From Enterococcus montenegrensis (GTDB lineage: Bacteria > Bacillota > Bacilli > Lactobacillales > Enterococcaceae), in contig NZ_CP120467.1 in NCBI RefSeq assembly GCF_029983095.1, forward strand, positions 738,501 to 802,500: a stretch of DNA of 64,000 nucleotides, written 5' to 3'. The notes beneath the pieces are model-generated. The model worked only from the letters and a program-made list of their open reading frames with translations. It was not told where the DNA came from and ran no database searches. The translations under genes and the position numbers were made by a program. This document shows positions 17,997 through 26,207 of the stretch, piece by piece (the stretch's first letter is position 1; each line of letters opens with the position of its first letter).

Positions 17997-18011
17997 CTAG
18001 GGAGTTCCCTA
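17997..18011. promoter_or_regulatory. 15-base palindromic element, copy 1 (candidate operator)
   Basis: CTAGGGAGTTCCCTA; the TAGGGA/TCCCTA arms flank a 2-base centre. The identical 15-mer recurs at 26160-26174 between mobA and moeA. Its centre is about 41-42 bases upstream of the start point expected from the -10 at 18034-18039, a usual place for an activator. Confidence 0.65.
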
Positions 18012-18033
18012 ATGATAGTTTGTTTTTTTTTGC

Positions 18034-18039
18034 TATAAA
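18034..18039 (+). promoter_or_regulatory. -10 element of the molybdoenzyme operon
   Basis: TATAAA within GCTATAAAAT, 92 bases before the gene. The -35 position next to the palindrome has no good TTGACA match, which fits dependence on an activator. Confidence 0.45.
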
Positions 18040-18130
18040 ATAAAAGAGAATTAGAAAATATGCCGCGCTGCATTATTTTTTTTGATTAACAAGTGAAAAA
18101 TATCACGAATAAAAATTAAGGGGACGAAGT

Positions 18131-20233
18131 ATGAAAAAAACACAATCCACCTGTAATTATTGTGCACTAGCCTGTAATTTAGATTTTTACACAGAAAATG
18201 AAGAAATAGTAAAAATTATTCCTACGCCGGGATATCCGGTTAACGATGGCTTTTCTTGTATTAAAGGTTTGCGGTTAAACCGTCAACACCAAGAATTCAA
18301 GCCAGATCCAAGACCAAGGATAAAACAAGAAGATGGTAGTTTTACTTATGTCACTTGGGAAGATGGTCTAAAAAATACAGCCGCTAAATTAAAAGAAATC
18401 CGCGCAAAATACGGTCCGGAAAGTATCGCAGGAATTAGTACAGGTCAATTGACAATGGAAGAGATGGCATTATTTGGTCATGTAATGCGAACGTATCTAA
18501 AAGGAAATGTGGATGGCAATACGCGGCTTTGTATGGCAACAAGTGTGGTTGCTCACAAGCAAGCTTTTGGTTTTGACGCACCTCCTTATACCTTAAAGGA
18601 TGTGGAATTATCCGACACCATTATTTTAATTGGTGCAAATCCAGTTGTCGCACATCCAGTTTTTTGGGGAAGAATTCGCGCGAATAAAATTGCCGGTAAA
18701 AAAATAATCGCCATTGATCCGCGCATGTCTGAAACAGCGAAAAAAGCCGATATCCACTATAAACTAAAAGCAAAAGCTGACTTAAAGCTCATGTATATTT
18801 TGGCAAATTTACTGATTGAAAAAGGCTGGCTTGATGAAAAGTATATCGAAGCACACACGCAAAAATTTGCGGAATACCAAGCATTTTTAAAAGATTATCC
18901 ACTAAGTCGTGCAAATGAAACCGGATTGACTGAAGGTGAAATTGAAGAATTGGCGCAATTGATTCACGTTGGTAAAAATGTTTCCTTTTGGTGGACGATG
19001 GGAGTTAATCAAGGGTATGAAGCGGTGCGGACTGCACAGGCAATTATCAATTTAGCACTAATGACAGGAAATATGGGCCGTCCAGGTACCGGAGCGAATT
19101 CATTAACAGGGCAATGTAATGCCATGGGTTCTCGCTTGTTTAGTAATACGACCGGCCTATATGGTGGTGGTGAATATGATAATCAAACTAGAAGAGAAAT
19201 TGTTGGAACTGCTTTAGGAATTGAGCCAAGTTGGTTACCGGAAAAACCGACGTTACCTTATAACGTAATTATTGAAAAAATTAATGCAGGGGAAATCAAA
19301 GCCTTGTGGGTTGCCGCAACAAATCCAATTCATTCTTGGACCAATAGCGATACTTTTAAAGAAGCCATGTCTAAATTGGAATTATTAATCGTTCAAGATA
19401 TTTATGATGACACTAAAACTTCAGCTAGTGCGGATGTTTATTTCCCAGTCGTACCTGGAACAAAAAAAGAAGGTACGCTAATTAATACAGAGCGCAGACT
19501 ATCTCCAATGCGCCCGGCTTTAACTTTAGGTGAAAATGAAAAAACAGATTATCAAGTCTTTTATCAAATGGGTCAAGCTTTGGGGATGGAGGCAGAAAAT
19601 CTATTGCATGGTTGGGAAACGCCGGCGAAAGCTTTTGATTTAATGGCAAAATGTTCGGCTAATATGCCCTGTGATTTTACCGGTGTGACCTACGCAGAAT
19701 TAGAAAATTCTAAAGGAGTGCAATGGCCCTACACACCAGCACATAAAAAAAGTCATACCCCAGATGAACGCCGTTTATATGAAGATGGTCAATATTATAC
19801 GCCAACGAAAAAAGCCAATTTTGTCTTTGAAGCACCAGTTGAAAACCCTGTTGCTTTATGTGATGAATTTCCATTACTTTTAAATACCGGGCGTGGAACG
19901 GTTGGGCAGTGGCACACGCAAACGAGAACCCGTGAGATTTTAGAAGTGCAAGATGCCGTGGAAAGAATGGCTTATGTTTTAATGCATCCGCAAAAAGCTA
20001 GCGATCTAAATGTAAAAAATAAAGATATCGTTTATGTATCTTCTATGAATGGCCACAGCGAAAAATTTGAAGTTATTGTTTCGCAATTTGTAAATGAAAA
20101 TGAATTGTATGCCCCGATGCATTATATTGAAGTCAATCGGTTGACGCCATCGGTTTATGACGCGTATTCAAAAGAACCGTCTTATAAATCCACGCCAGTG
20201 CGTATCGACAAGGTTGAAAAGGAGTCTGTTTAA
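18131..20233 (+). CDS. Molybdopterin oxidoreductase, nitrate reductase / formate dehydrogenase-like catalytic subunit
   Basis: Cytoplasmic bis-MGD molybdoenzyme of the DMSO-reductase superfamily, 700 residues, no Tat signal. The N-terminal [4Fe-4S] ligands are Cys8, Cys11, Cys15 and Cys43 (CNYCALAC ... CIKG). The predicted Mo ligand is Cys134 in NTRLCMATSVVAHKQAFG. A Met follows this Cys, as in Nap/Nas nitrate reductases (RLCM/HCMAS); FdhF-type formate dehydrogenases have His after Cys/Sec. Dinucleotide-binding blocks (LIGANPVVAHPVFWGRI, LNTGRGTVGQWHTQTRTRE) are intact. It heads an operon with a four-cluster ferredoxin subunit and an FAD reductase and neighbours a full Moco pathway. Substrate is unproven; nitrate is one option but no nitrite reductase is nearby. 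Confidence 0.88.
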   Translation: MKKTQSTCNYCALACNLDFYTENEEIVKIIPTPGYPVNDGFSCIKGLRLNRQHQEFKPDPRPRIKQEDGSFTYVTWEDGLKNTAAKLKEIRAKYGPESIAGISTGQLTMEEMALFGHVMRTYLKGNVDGNTRLCMATSVVAHKQAFGFDAPPYTLKDVELSDTIILIGANPVVAHPVFWGRIRANKIAGKKIIAIDPRMSETAKKADIHYKLKAKADLKLMYILANLLIEKGWLDEKYIEAHTQKFAEYQAFLKDYPLSRANETGLTEGEIEELAQLIHVGKNVSFWWTMGVNQGYEAVRTAQAIINLALMTGNMGRPGTGANSLTGQCNAMGSRLFSNTTGLYGGGEYDNQTRREIVGTALGIEPSWLPEKPTLPYNVIIEKINAGEIKALWVAATNPIHSWTNSDTFKEAMSKLELLIVQDIYDDTKTSASADVYFPVVPGTKKEGTLINTERRLSPMRPALTLGENEKTDYQVFYQMGQALGMEAENLLHGWETPAKAFDLMAKCSANMPCDFTGVTYAELENSKGVQWPYTPAHKKSHTPDERRLYEDGQYYTPTKKANFVFEAPVENPVALCDEFPLLLNTGRGTVGQWHTQTRTREILEVQDAVERMAYVLMHPQKASDLNVKNKDIVYVSSMNGHSEKFEVIVSQFVNENELYAPMHYIEVNRLTPSVYDAYSKEPSYKSTPVRIDKVEKESV

Positions 20234-20236
20234 AAA

Positions 20237-20647
20237 ATGAAACGAATCAAGATTGATCGTAATAAATGTATCAGCTGTTTAACTTGTGTCACCGCTTGTT
20301 CTGTGGCTCACAACGGGGAAGATCCTCGTAATCGCGTTGTCGTCAGTGATGAAGGGGTGAATTCTCCCATTTTTTGTCGCCACTGTGATTTACCTGAATG
20401 TGTGTATACTTGCATGACAGGTGCAATGTATAAAGATTACGAAACGGGATATGTTTTATATGATAAAGACAAATGTGCGAGTTGTTATATGTGTGTCATG
20501 GCTTGCCCTTATGGGGTATTAAAAGCCGATCGACTGCAGCACAAGGTTATTATGAAATGTGATATGTGTTTGGATCATCCAAGCAAGACACCACAATGTG
20601 TAGAAAAGTGTCCAATGCAGGCAATTACACTAGAGGAGGTTAAATAA
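20237..20647 (+). CDS. Four-[4Fe-4S] ferredoxin-type electron-transfer subunit (DmsB/HycB-like)
   Basis: 136-residue iron-sulfur protein with sixteen cysteines in four ligand sets: CISCLTCVTAC, CRHCDLPECVYTC, CASCYMCVMAC and CDMCLDHPSKTPQCVEKC. This is the arrangement of DmsB/HycB/CooF-type electron-transfer subunits. It begins 3 bases after the molybdoenzyme stop and ends at the first base of the FAD reductase ATG, so it very probably links the two. Soluble, no membrane segment, hence a cytoplasmic complex with the neighbouring flavoprotein as electron donor or acceptor. Confidence 0.92.
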   Translation: MKRIKIDRNKCISCLTCVTACSVAHNGEDPRNRVVVSDEGVNSPIFCRHCDLPECVYTCMTGAMYKDYETGYVLYDKDKCASCYMCVMACPYGVLKADRLQHKVIMKCDMCLDHPSKTPQCVEKCPMQAITLEEVK

Positions 20648-21879
20648 TGGAATACGTTGTAGTTGGTGCTTCTGCTGCTGGGATTAATGCTTTAAAAACA
20701 TTGGCTAAGCTAGCGCCAAATGATAATTTAACGTTGATTTCAAAAGACGAAGCCATTCACTCCCGTTGTATATTGCATCACTATTTGGAAGGTTCACGAG
20801 ATGTTTCGCAATTGAATTTTACTGACGCCAATTTTATTGAAAAGAATAATATTCGTTGGCTAAAAGGCGTTTCCTTAACTGCCATTGATACAAGTACACA
20901 AGTATTAACTTTATCTGATGGTAAAAAAGTTGTGTACGATAAAGTTTTACTTGCAACAGGTGCTTCGACATTTTTTCCACCGGTTAAAAATATTAAAGAC
21001 GCCGCTAATGTAATTGGGCTGCGGAATTTAGACGACGCTATTTTTATTAAAGAAAAATTGCCACAAGTAGAGAACATTGTTGTCATGGGGGTGGGACTTG
21101 TTGGAATTGATGCAGTCGAAGGTCTGCTTCATTACGGCAAAGATTTAACTTTAGTCGAGTTCGGTGATCGCTTATTACCAATTCAATTGGACCATAAAGC
21201 TTCGCAAAGATATCAGGATGCCTTTGCAGCATATGGTGTGAAACAACGGTATAATACCGCCGTTCAAGAAGTTTTAATGGATGAAACAGGCAAGGTCAAA
21301 GAATTAGCCCTATCAGATGGGGCAACAATTCCCTGTGATCTATTGATTGTCGCTACAGGTGTTCGTTCCAATGTACAATTTTTAGAAGGTACACCCGTTG
21401 AAACGGATCGTTTTGGCATGTTGTTTAATCCATTAGGGGAAACAAATGTTGCTAATGTTTATGGTGCCGGTGATGTATCCGGAAAAAATCCAATCTGGCC
21501 CGCAGCAGTTAAAGAAGGAATTATTGCCGCAAGTAATATGGTGGGACAAAAACGTGTATTAACAGACTTTTTTGCCAGTAAGTCAACTATGACTTTCTTA
21601 AAAATCCAGACCATGTCCCTAGGCTCGCCAATTCCTGCGGATGATACTTACCAAGTTGAAATAAGGGAAAGTCCTGGTCAATATAAAAAAATTATTCATA
21701 AAGATGGAATTATTACAGGAGCAGTTATTCAAGGAGATCTATCTTACAGCGGTATTTTGACGCAATTGGTCAAAGAGCAAATTCGGATTGATAAATTAAA
21801 AAAATGTGTGTTTGACATTAATTATTCGGATTTCTTTAATATGACGGAAAACTTTGAATTTGGTTTTTGTACAGATTAA
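20647..21879 (+). CDS. FAD/NAD(P)-dependent oxidoreductase (NirB/rubredoxin reductase-like)
   Basis: Two-dinucleotide-binding flavoprotein of 410 residues. The FAD site is VVGASAAGINALKTL at the N-terminus; the central VLLATGASTFFPP, NAD(P) site VVMGVGLVGIDAVEGL near residue 150, and second FAD motif NVYGAGDVSGK near 275 are all present. A C-terminal domain of ~100 residues follows, as in NADH oxidase/NirB-type reductases. It shares a base with the ferredoxin gene (TAATG) and closes the three-gene operon, so it likely passes electrons between NAD(P)H and the molybdoenzyme through the iron-sulfur subunit. Direction of electron flow is not known. Confidence 0.9.
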   Translation: MEYVVVGASAAGINALKTLAKLAPNDNLTLISKDEAIHSRCILHHYLEGSRDVSQLNFTDANFIEKNNIRWLKGVSLTAIDTSTQVLTLSDGKKVVYDKVLLATGASTFFPPVKNIKDAANVIGLRNLDDAIFIKEKLPQVENIVVMGVGLVGIDAVEGLLHYGKDLTLVEFGDRLLPIQLDHKASQRYQDAFAAYGVKQRYNTAVQEVLMDETGKVKELALSDGATIPCDLLIVATGVRSNVQFLEGTPVETDRFGMLFNPLGETNVANVYGAGDVSGKNPIWPAAVKEGIIAASNMVGQKRVLTDFFASKSTMTFLKIQTMSLGSPIPADDTYQVEIRESPGQYKKIIHKDGIITGAVIQGDLSYSGILTQLVKEQIRIDKLKKCVFDINYSDFFNMTENFEFGFCTD

Positions 21880-22171
21880 AAATTTAGGTGGACATTGTAC
21901 TTTAAGGCTGTGACAAGTGTAGAGCTAGCATCTGATTAGGTAGAAATAAGGGTATTTTTAAATAGCGGAATACTTCTAGTTTGATGCTATCAGAGTATGA
22001 AGCTGAGATCATGGAAATTTGAATGTGGAGACGTCACATGATTTCAGCTTCATTCAAAACTAGTAAGCACACCTTTAAGCTACTAGCATTACTTGCTCAC
22101 TTTTTAACAAATAACACAGCGGATTTTTCCGTGAAAATAGTTTTTTATTAATCCAATAGGAGCGTGAAGTT
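21880..22171 (+). other. Structured intergenic region
   Basis: 291 bases without a gene. A 15-bp stem (21999-22013 with 22037-22051, one G-U pair) is nested in a weaker outer pairing of CTAGTTTGA (near 21976) with TCAAAACTAG (near 22054). There is no T tract after it, so it is not a plain terminator. A good RBS (AGGAG) precedes the next gene. Confidence 0.5.
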
Positions 22172-23158
22172 ATGAAAAAAATGATTCAAGGATCTGATAA
22201 ACTACCGGTAGGCGCGGTGGCTACCACAGTAGGTTTATGTACATTAGCCAATGCTTTTAATGCCATTGGTTTTAGTGGTATCCGCCATCTTGTTATGTGG
22301 TTTGCACTAATCGTGTGGGTTTTAACAATCAGCAAAATTGTATTGCATTTTGATACCTTTAAAAAAGAATATACACAAGTTGTCCCCGGCAGTTTATACG
22401 CTGCGGTAATGATGTTAACGGCAATTTTATCCAGTTATATCTATCCTTACTTGCCAATTTTGGGTATTGGTATGTGGTATGTGGCAGTGGTAGTACACGC
22501 AGCTCATATTTTGTTTTTCACCTGGCGCAATGTAATCAGAGAATTTAATCTTAATACATTTTTACCTTCTTGGTTTGTTACCTACGTGGGAATTTTAGTC
22601 CCAGTGGTGGTGGGAACAGCTTATGGAAATCCGATTATTTTAAAAGCTTTACTGGGCTATGGTTTTGTAATTTCTGCTATTTTGGTGCCGGCCATGTTTA
22701 TCCGTATTTTGAAATTGGGCATGGCAAGCCAAACAGAATTAATGAAAACTATCTTTTTAGCACCACCTAGCCTGTGTTTGGTTAGCTATTTTAACTTAAC
22801 GGCACAACCAAACATGATGCTTGTAACGTTTTTATATGCGTTAATTTGTTTGATTTTCTTATATATCTTAAAAAGTCTGCCAAATTTTGTGAATCGACCA
22901 TTTGATGGCACCTTTGCTGCTCTAACTTTCCCGATGGCCATCAGCTTAATCGCGACATTGAATACGGCACGTTTTTTAATCAATGTGGGACATACAGCGC
23001 CAGGGAATTTTTTCAATCAAGTTTTTGGTGCAAAATTATTTTTGATCACGTTAGTTATTGGGTATGTGGTTTATCACTTTACCCACAACTTTGTATTGGC
23101 AACTGTTAAAAAGCCTGTTGCAAAAGCAAGTATTGAAGAAGTTGAAGTTGTCGAATAA
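22172..23158 (+). CDS. TDT/TehA-SLAC1 family anion channel or transporter
   Basis: 328-residue membrane protein with about ten hydrophobic segments and the TDT family pattern: a Pro/Gly-rich first helix (KLPVGAVATTVGLCTLANAF), repeated helical hairpins, and FDGTFAALTFPMAIS near residue 250. Family members move tellurite, C4-dicarboxylates, sulfite, or anions such as nitrate and chloride. Its location between the molybdoenzyme operon and modABC suggests it brings in the enzyme's substrate or exports its product; that is inference. Start ATG with AGGAG. Confidence 0.85.
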   Translation: MKKMIQGSDKLPVGAVATTVGLCTLANAFNAIGFSGIRHLVMWFALIVWVLTISKIVLHFDTFKKEYTQVVPGSLYAAVMMLTAILSSYIYPYLPILGIGMWYVAVVVHAAHILFFTWRNVIREFNLNTFLPSWFVTYVGILVPVVVGTAYGNPIILKALLGYGFVISAILVPAMFIRILKLGMASQTELMKTIFLAPPSLCLVSYFNLTAQPNMMLVTFLYALICLIFLYILKSLPNFVNRPFDGTFAALTFPMAISLIATLNTARFLINVGHTAPGNFFNQVFGAKLFLITLVIGYVVYHFTHNFVLATVKKPVAKASIEEVEVVE

Positions 23159-23174
23159 ATAGAATAAAGATGAT

Positions 23175-23207
23175 AAGAGCTGTGATAAATCTCCAGCTCT
23201 TTTTTTA
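23175..23207 (+). terminator. Terminator after the TDT transporter gene
   Basis: AGAGCTG (23176-23182) pairs with CAGCTCT (23194-23200), followed by seven further Ts. Confidence 0.8.
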
Positions 23208-23302
23208 TCGCAAAAGAAAATGTGAGTATTTACAAAAAAATTAGAATAGTAGTAGTCTTAACAATGTCTGGCTTTACAAATTCGCTTGCTGGCAATTAGT
23301 GC

Positions 23303-23335
23303 AAAAAAAGACACAAAGAAAGATTCTTTGTGTCT
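23303..23335 (-). terminator. Terminator of the mobA-modABC operon (minus strand)
   Basis: 12-bp perfect arms 23309-23320 and 23324-23335; on the minus strand they are followed by a T7 tract (complement of 23303-23309). Located 70 bases past the modC stop. Confidence 0.85.
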
Positions 23336-23404
23336 GTGAGCATAAACGCCCCTGCCAAGGTAATTTTACTATAACAGTTTTTTTATAGGATACAAGGATA
23401 AGTT

Positions 23405-24040
23405 TTATTTTACCCGGACAATTTCATCAGCCATGGCTTCTAATTCATCACGATGGTGGCTGACAATAATGGCTGGGATTTTTTCAGTTGCTAAAAGCTC
23501 TTTGGTTAATGTGATAGCCTCTTGCCTCATTTCATCATCTAAGCCATTAAAGGGTTCATCTAACAGTAATAATTTGGGGCGACTATACAAGGCACGTGCC
23601 AAAGCAACTCGCTGTTTTTGTCCGCCGGAAAGTTTGTAGATGGGCTGCTTTAAAAGACTTGTGATATTCAAACGGGTAGATAAAAAGCTTAAGTAGTCAC
23701 TAGCAGGGGGTGTTTGTTTTTTCTTCACAGCTGTTTTTTGACTAAATAGAATATTCTCTGTGACATTTAAATTAGGAAATAAAGCTACATCTTGCATCAC
23801 GTAGGCTAAATTTCGTTGATTGGTGGGTAATGAAAAGTTTTTACGGGTATCTTCCCACGTTACATCGTTAAACGTAAGCTTGCAATCATCGGCTGTAATA
23901 AGCCCGGCAATGGCGTTTAAAATAGTTGTTTTGCCCACGCCGGAAGGACCGCTAAGTCCCGTTACCGGAGCAAAAAAATCATAATGAAAAGTTAGATTTT
24001 TAGGAGTTAGTTGGGTTTTAATTTGTAGTTTTAAACTCAT
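23405..24040 (-). CDS. modC: Molybdate ABC transporter ATPase ModC (short form)
   Basis: ATPase of the molybdate importer, 211 residues. Walker A GPSGVGKTT, signature LSGGQKQR, Walker B LLLLDEPFNGLD and switch His (IVSHHRDE) are present. At 211 residues it lacks the C-terminal TOBE/Mop molybdate-binding domain of E. coli ModC (about 350 residues), so feedback control through that domain is absent. The start ATG with AAAGGAG directly abuts the modB stop. Last gene of mobA-modA-modB-modC. Confidence 0.92.
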   Translation of the reverse strand: MSLKLQIKTQLTPKNLTFHYDFFAPVTGLSGPSGVGKTTILNAIAGLITADDCKLTFNDVTWEDTRKNFSLPTNQRNLAYVMQDVALFPNLNVTENILFSQKTAVKKKQTPPASDYLSFLSTRLNITSLLKQPIYKLSGGQKQRVALARALYSRPKLLLLDEPFNGLDDEMRQEAITLTKELLATEKIPAIIVSHHRDELEAMADEIVRVK

Positions 24041-24700
24041 CTAAAAGCTCCTTTTTTGATAATAGGTAAGTAGTTGAATGAAAAGCAGTAAAATAATCCC
24101 GATAACCACATTAATAAAACTTAACGTATAGGCTAAGTTTTGATTTCCTTGTTGTACAGCAAAATAAATGGCGGTAGCAAGGGTATCTGTTTTACCTTCG
24201 ATGAAACCTGCGACCATTAAACTAGCGCCAAATTCTCCTAACCCCCGGCAAAAAGCTAGGATAATACTTGCAACCAGGCTGTGCCAACAGTTGGGCAAAA
24301 TAACGCGCCACAAGACTTCACGCCGATTTGCTGACAGCGTTTTGGCAACGGCAATCAAGTTTTTAGGAACGGCCGCAAAGGCTCCTTTTAATCCTTGAAA
24401 TATTAACGGTAAAATCACGATGACAGTAGCCAAAGTGGCACCTTGTAAAGTGAAAATTAATGAGAAATTGACTTGTTCCAATAACTGGCCTAAAACGCCA
24501 TAACGGCCAAATAACTGTAATAAATAAAATCCAACAATCGTTGGGGGTAAGACCAAGGGAAGTAAAAAAATAATTTCGACAATTTTTTTGCCGCGATAAG
24601 GATAATAAACATCCCAATAGGCAAAGGGCAATGCAATTAAAAAGGCGATAATTGTCGCAACTGTCGCCACAATCAGGGAATGCAGGAGTGGGCTTAGCAA
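24041..24700 (-). CDS. modB: Molybdate ABC transporter permease ModB
   Basis: Membrane permease, about 219 residues, five to six hydrophobic segments. Typical ModB/CysW-family segments: LPLVLPPTIVGFYLLQLFG, and the EAA region TLSANRREVLWRVILPNCWHS followed by GLGEFGASLMVAG. The TTG at 24700 is preferred: it lies 9 bases after GGAG, whereas the upstream in-frame TTG at 24709 touches the ribosome site. The modC ATG follows its stop with no gap. Confidence 0.92.
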   Translation of the reverse strand: MLSPLLHSLIVATVATIIAFLIALPFAYWDVYYPYRGKKIVEIIFLLPLVLPPTIVGFYLLQLFGRYGVLGQLLEQVNFSLIFTLQGATLATVIVILPLIFQGLKGAFAAVPKNLIAVAKTLSANRREVLWRVILPNCWHSLVASIILAFCRGLGEFGASLMVAGFIEGKTDTLATAIYFAVQQGNQNLAYTLSFINVVIGIILLLFIQLLTYYQKRSF

Positions 24701-24774
24701 ATAGTTCAACTCCTTTTCTCGTAGTTACGCGCAATTGTAAGGGTATATTATTCTTATTGCGCCATAGTAAAGCC

Positions 24775-25539
24775 CTATTTTTCTAAAACTATTTGACTTT
24801 CTGATTTGCCTAAGTAGGTATTGAATTTTGTGACTGCTGCTTTATTTTTGCTGTCTTTTACAACGCCAGTATAGTATAAAATATCTTCGTGCAAATCATT
24901 TTCCACATCTGCCAAAACGGCAACTTTATCACTGGTAAGGGCATCTGTCTTGTAGACAAAACCAACCTCTGCATTGCCTGCTTCAACATAGGCTAATACT
25001 TGGCGTACATCACTGGCCATAACAAGGTGCTCTTTGACGGCATTATATAAGACAGCTTTTTCCAAGCTTTGTTTTGCATATTGTCCAGCTGGAACGGTTT
25101 CTGGGTTACCGATGGCGATTTTTTTGGCATCAGCTACAATAGTTGCTAGATCAGCTTTCTTGCGATCGTCTTGTTTGTTTTTGACGATTACCAAAGTATT
25201 TTCTAACAACTTATTTTCAGCTTCCAATTTGCCAGCTTCAATTAATTTATCTGTATCGGCTTTACTTGCTAATAAAACACCATCCATGGGGGCGCCAGCG
25301 ACAACTTTTTCACGAATTGCACCAGAACCACCATAATCAATATCTAAATGAATGGAGGGATTGGCCTTTTCGTAATTTTTTTCAATTTCACCTAAGGCAT
25401 CTTTTAAGCTCGCTGCTGCAGAATAGTGAAGGGTCACTTCTGGTTGCGGAGAAGGTGTTTGGGCAGCTTCTTTTTTAGTGCAGCCGGCAGCACCTAACGT
25501 TAGCAGAAATAAAGGGACAAGTAAGACGATTTTTTTCAT
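24775..25539 (-). CDS. modA: Molybdate-binding lipoprotein ModA
   Basis: Periplasm-equivalent molybdate/tungstate-binding protein, 254 residues. Lipoprotein signal with Cys20 in LGAAGCTKKE. ModA landmarks: LHYSAAASLKDALGEIEKNY at the mature start, DYGGSGAIREKV, GAPMDGVLLASKADTDKL, GNPETVPAGQYAKQSLEK and a late EVGFVYKTDAL. The Ser-Ala-Ala-Ser and GSGA oxyanion loops are intact. It lies 15 bases after mobA and 74 bases before modB. Confidence 0.94.
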   Translation of the reverse strand: MKKIVLLVPLFLLTLGAAGCTKKEAAQTPSPQPEVTLHYSAAASLKDALGEIEKNYEKANPSIHLDIDYGGSGAIREKVVAGAPMDGVLLASKADTDKLIEAGKLEAENKLLENTLVIVKNKQDDRKKADLATIVADAKKIAIGNPETVPAGQYAKQSLEKAVLYNAVKEHLVMASDVRQVLAYVEAGNAEVGFVYKTDALTSDKVAVLADVENDLHEDILYYTGVVKDSKNKAAVTKFNTYLGKSESQIVLEK

Positions 25540-25554
25540 GTTAAGCGCTCATTT

Positions 25555-26100
25555 CTATAATGTATTTTGATTTACTACGTTTTGATCGGCAAAAATTGGG
25601 ATGGCTAAAAGATAAGTTAAAAAATTTTTCATTCGTTTGTTTTTTGTTAAAAAGTACGTCAGGTCATCTTTACAAAAAGACAAATGGGCTACCGTGTAGT
25701 GATTCTTCTGGTTAGCATCTTGTAAGTAGCAATTACGTTTTGAAAGAAGCGCAGACAAACTATCTTGGCTAATATCAGGATAATCTACGGCGAGGATCAA
25801 ATAGTCTTGTCTGGTAGTCCCACACTGATTTTGACTTGCCGCCGCATAAAGTGCGCTTAAGGGGCCGCAGTCAATAAATGGAAGACAGTCTGTCAGCACG
25901 ATCGCAGATTTTGGCAATATGCTTTTTAGCGCTTGCTGATTATTAGCATTGCCGCAAATAAAAACAGTATCTGTCAGTGCTGCAAGTTTTTGATAGGCCA
26001 AACAAACCCAGTACTCTTTATAAAGTGCATCAAAATATAACGCCTTATCGCTACCAAAACGACTGGAGTGACCACCGGCTAAAATAATTCCAACTGTCAT
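25555..26100 (-). CDS. mobA: Molybdenum cofactor guanylyltransferase MobA
   Basis: Transfers GMP from GTP to Mo-molybdopterin, forming the guanine dinucleotide cofactor that DMSO-reductase family enzymes need. 181 residues. The GTP-binding signature ILAGGHSSRFGSDKAL is at the N-terminus; the metal site corresponds to DYLILAVDYPD. The ATG at 26100 (MTVGIILAGG) is chosen because AAGGGGG lies 7 bases upstream. First gene of a minus-strand operon with modABC, divergent from moeA, with the shared palindrome between them. Confidence 0.9.
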   Translation of the reverse strand: MTVGIILAGGHSSRFGSDKALYFDALYKEYWVCLAYQKLAALTDTVFICGNANNQQALKSILPKSAIVLTDCLPFIDCGPLSALYAAASQNQCGTTRQDYLILAVDYPDISQDSLSALLSKRNCYLQDANQKNHYTVAHLSFCKDDLTYFLTKNKRMKNFLTYLLAIPIFADQNVVNQNTL

Positions 26101-26159
26101 AAAATCCCCCTTTGCCAAAAACTCTTCGTTAGTTTATCATAGGGCAGAAGTCAGAACAG

Positions 26160-26174
26160 CTAGGGAGTTCCCTA
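26160..26174. promoter_or_regulatory. 15-base palindromic element, copy 2 (candidate operator)
   Basis: CTAGGGAGTTCCCTA, identical to 17997-18011. On the minus strand a TATGAT -10 (26135-26140) for mobA-modABC lies 19-20 bases from the palindrome edge, so the element again sits at about -40. It lies 34 bases before the moeA ATG on the plus strand. Confidence 0.65.
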
Positions 26175-26207
26175 TATGTGAAAAAATACGCAAGCGAAGG
26201 TGAAGAT

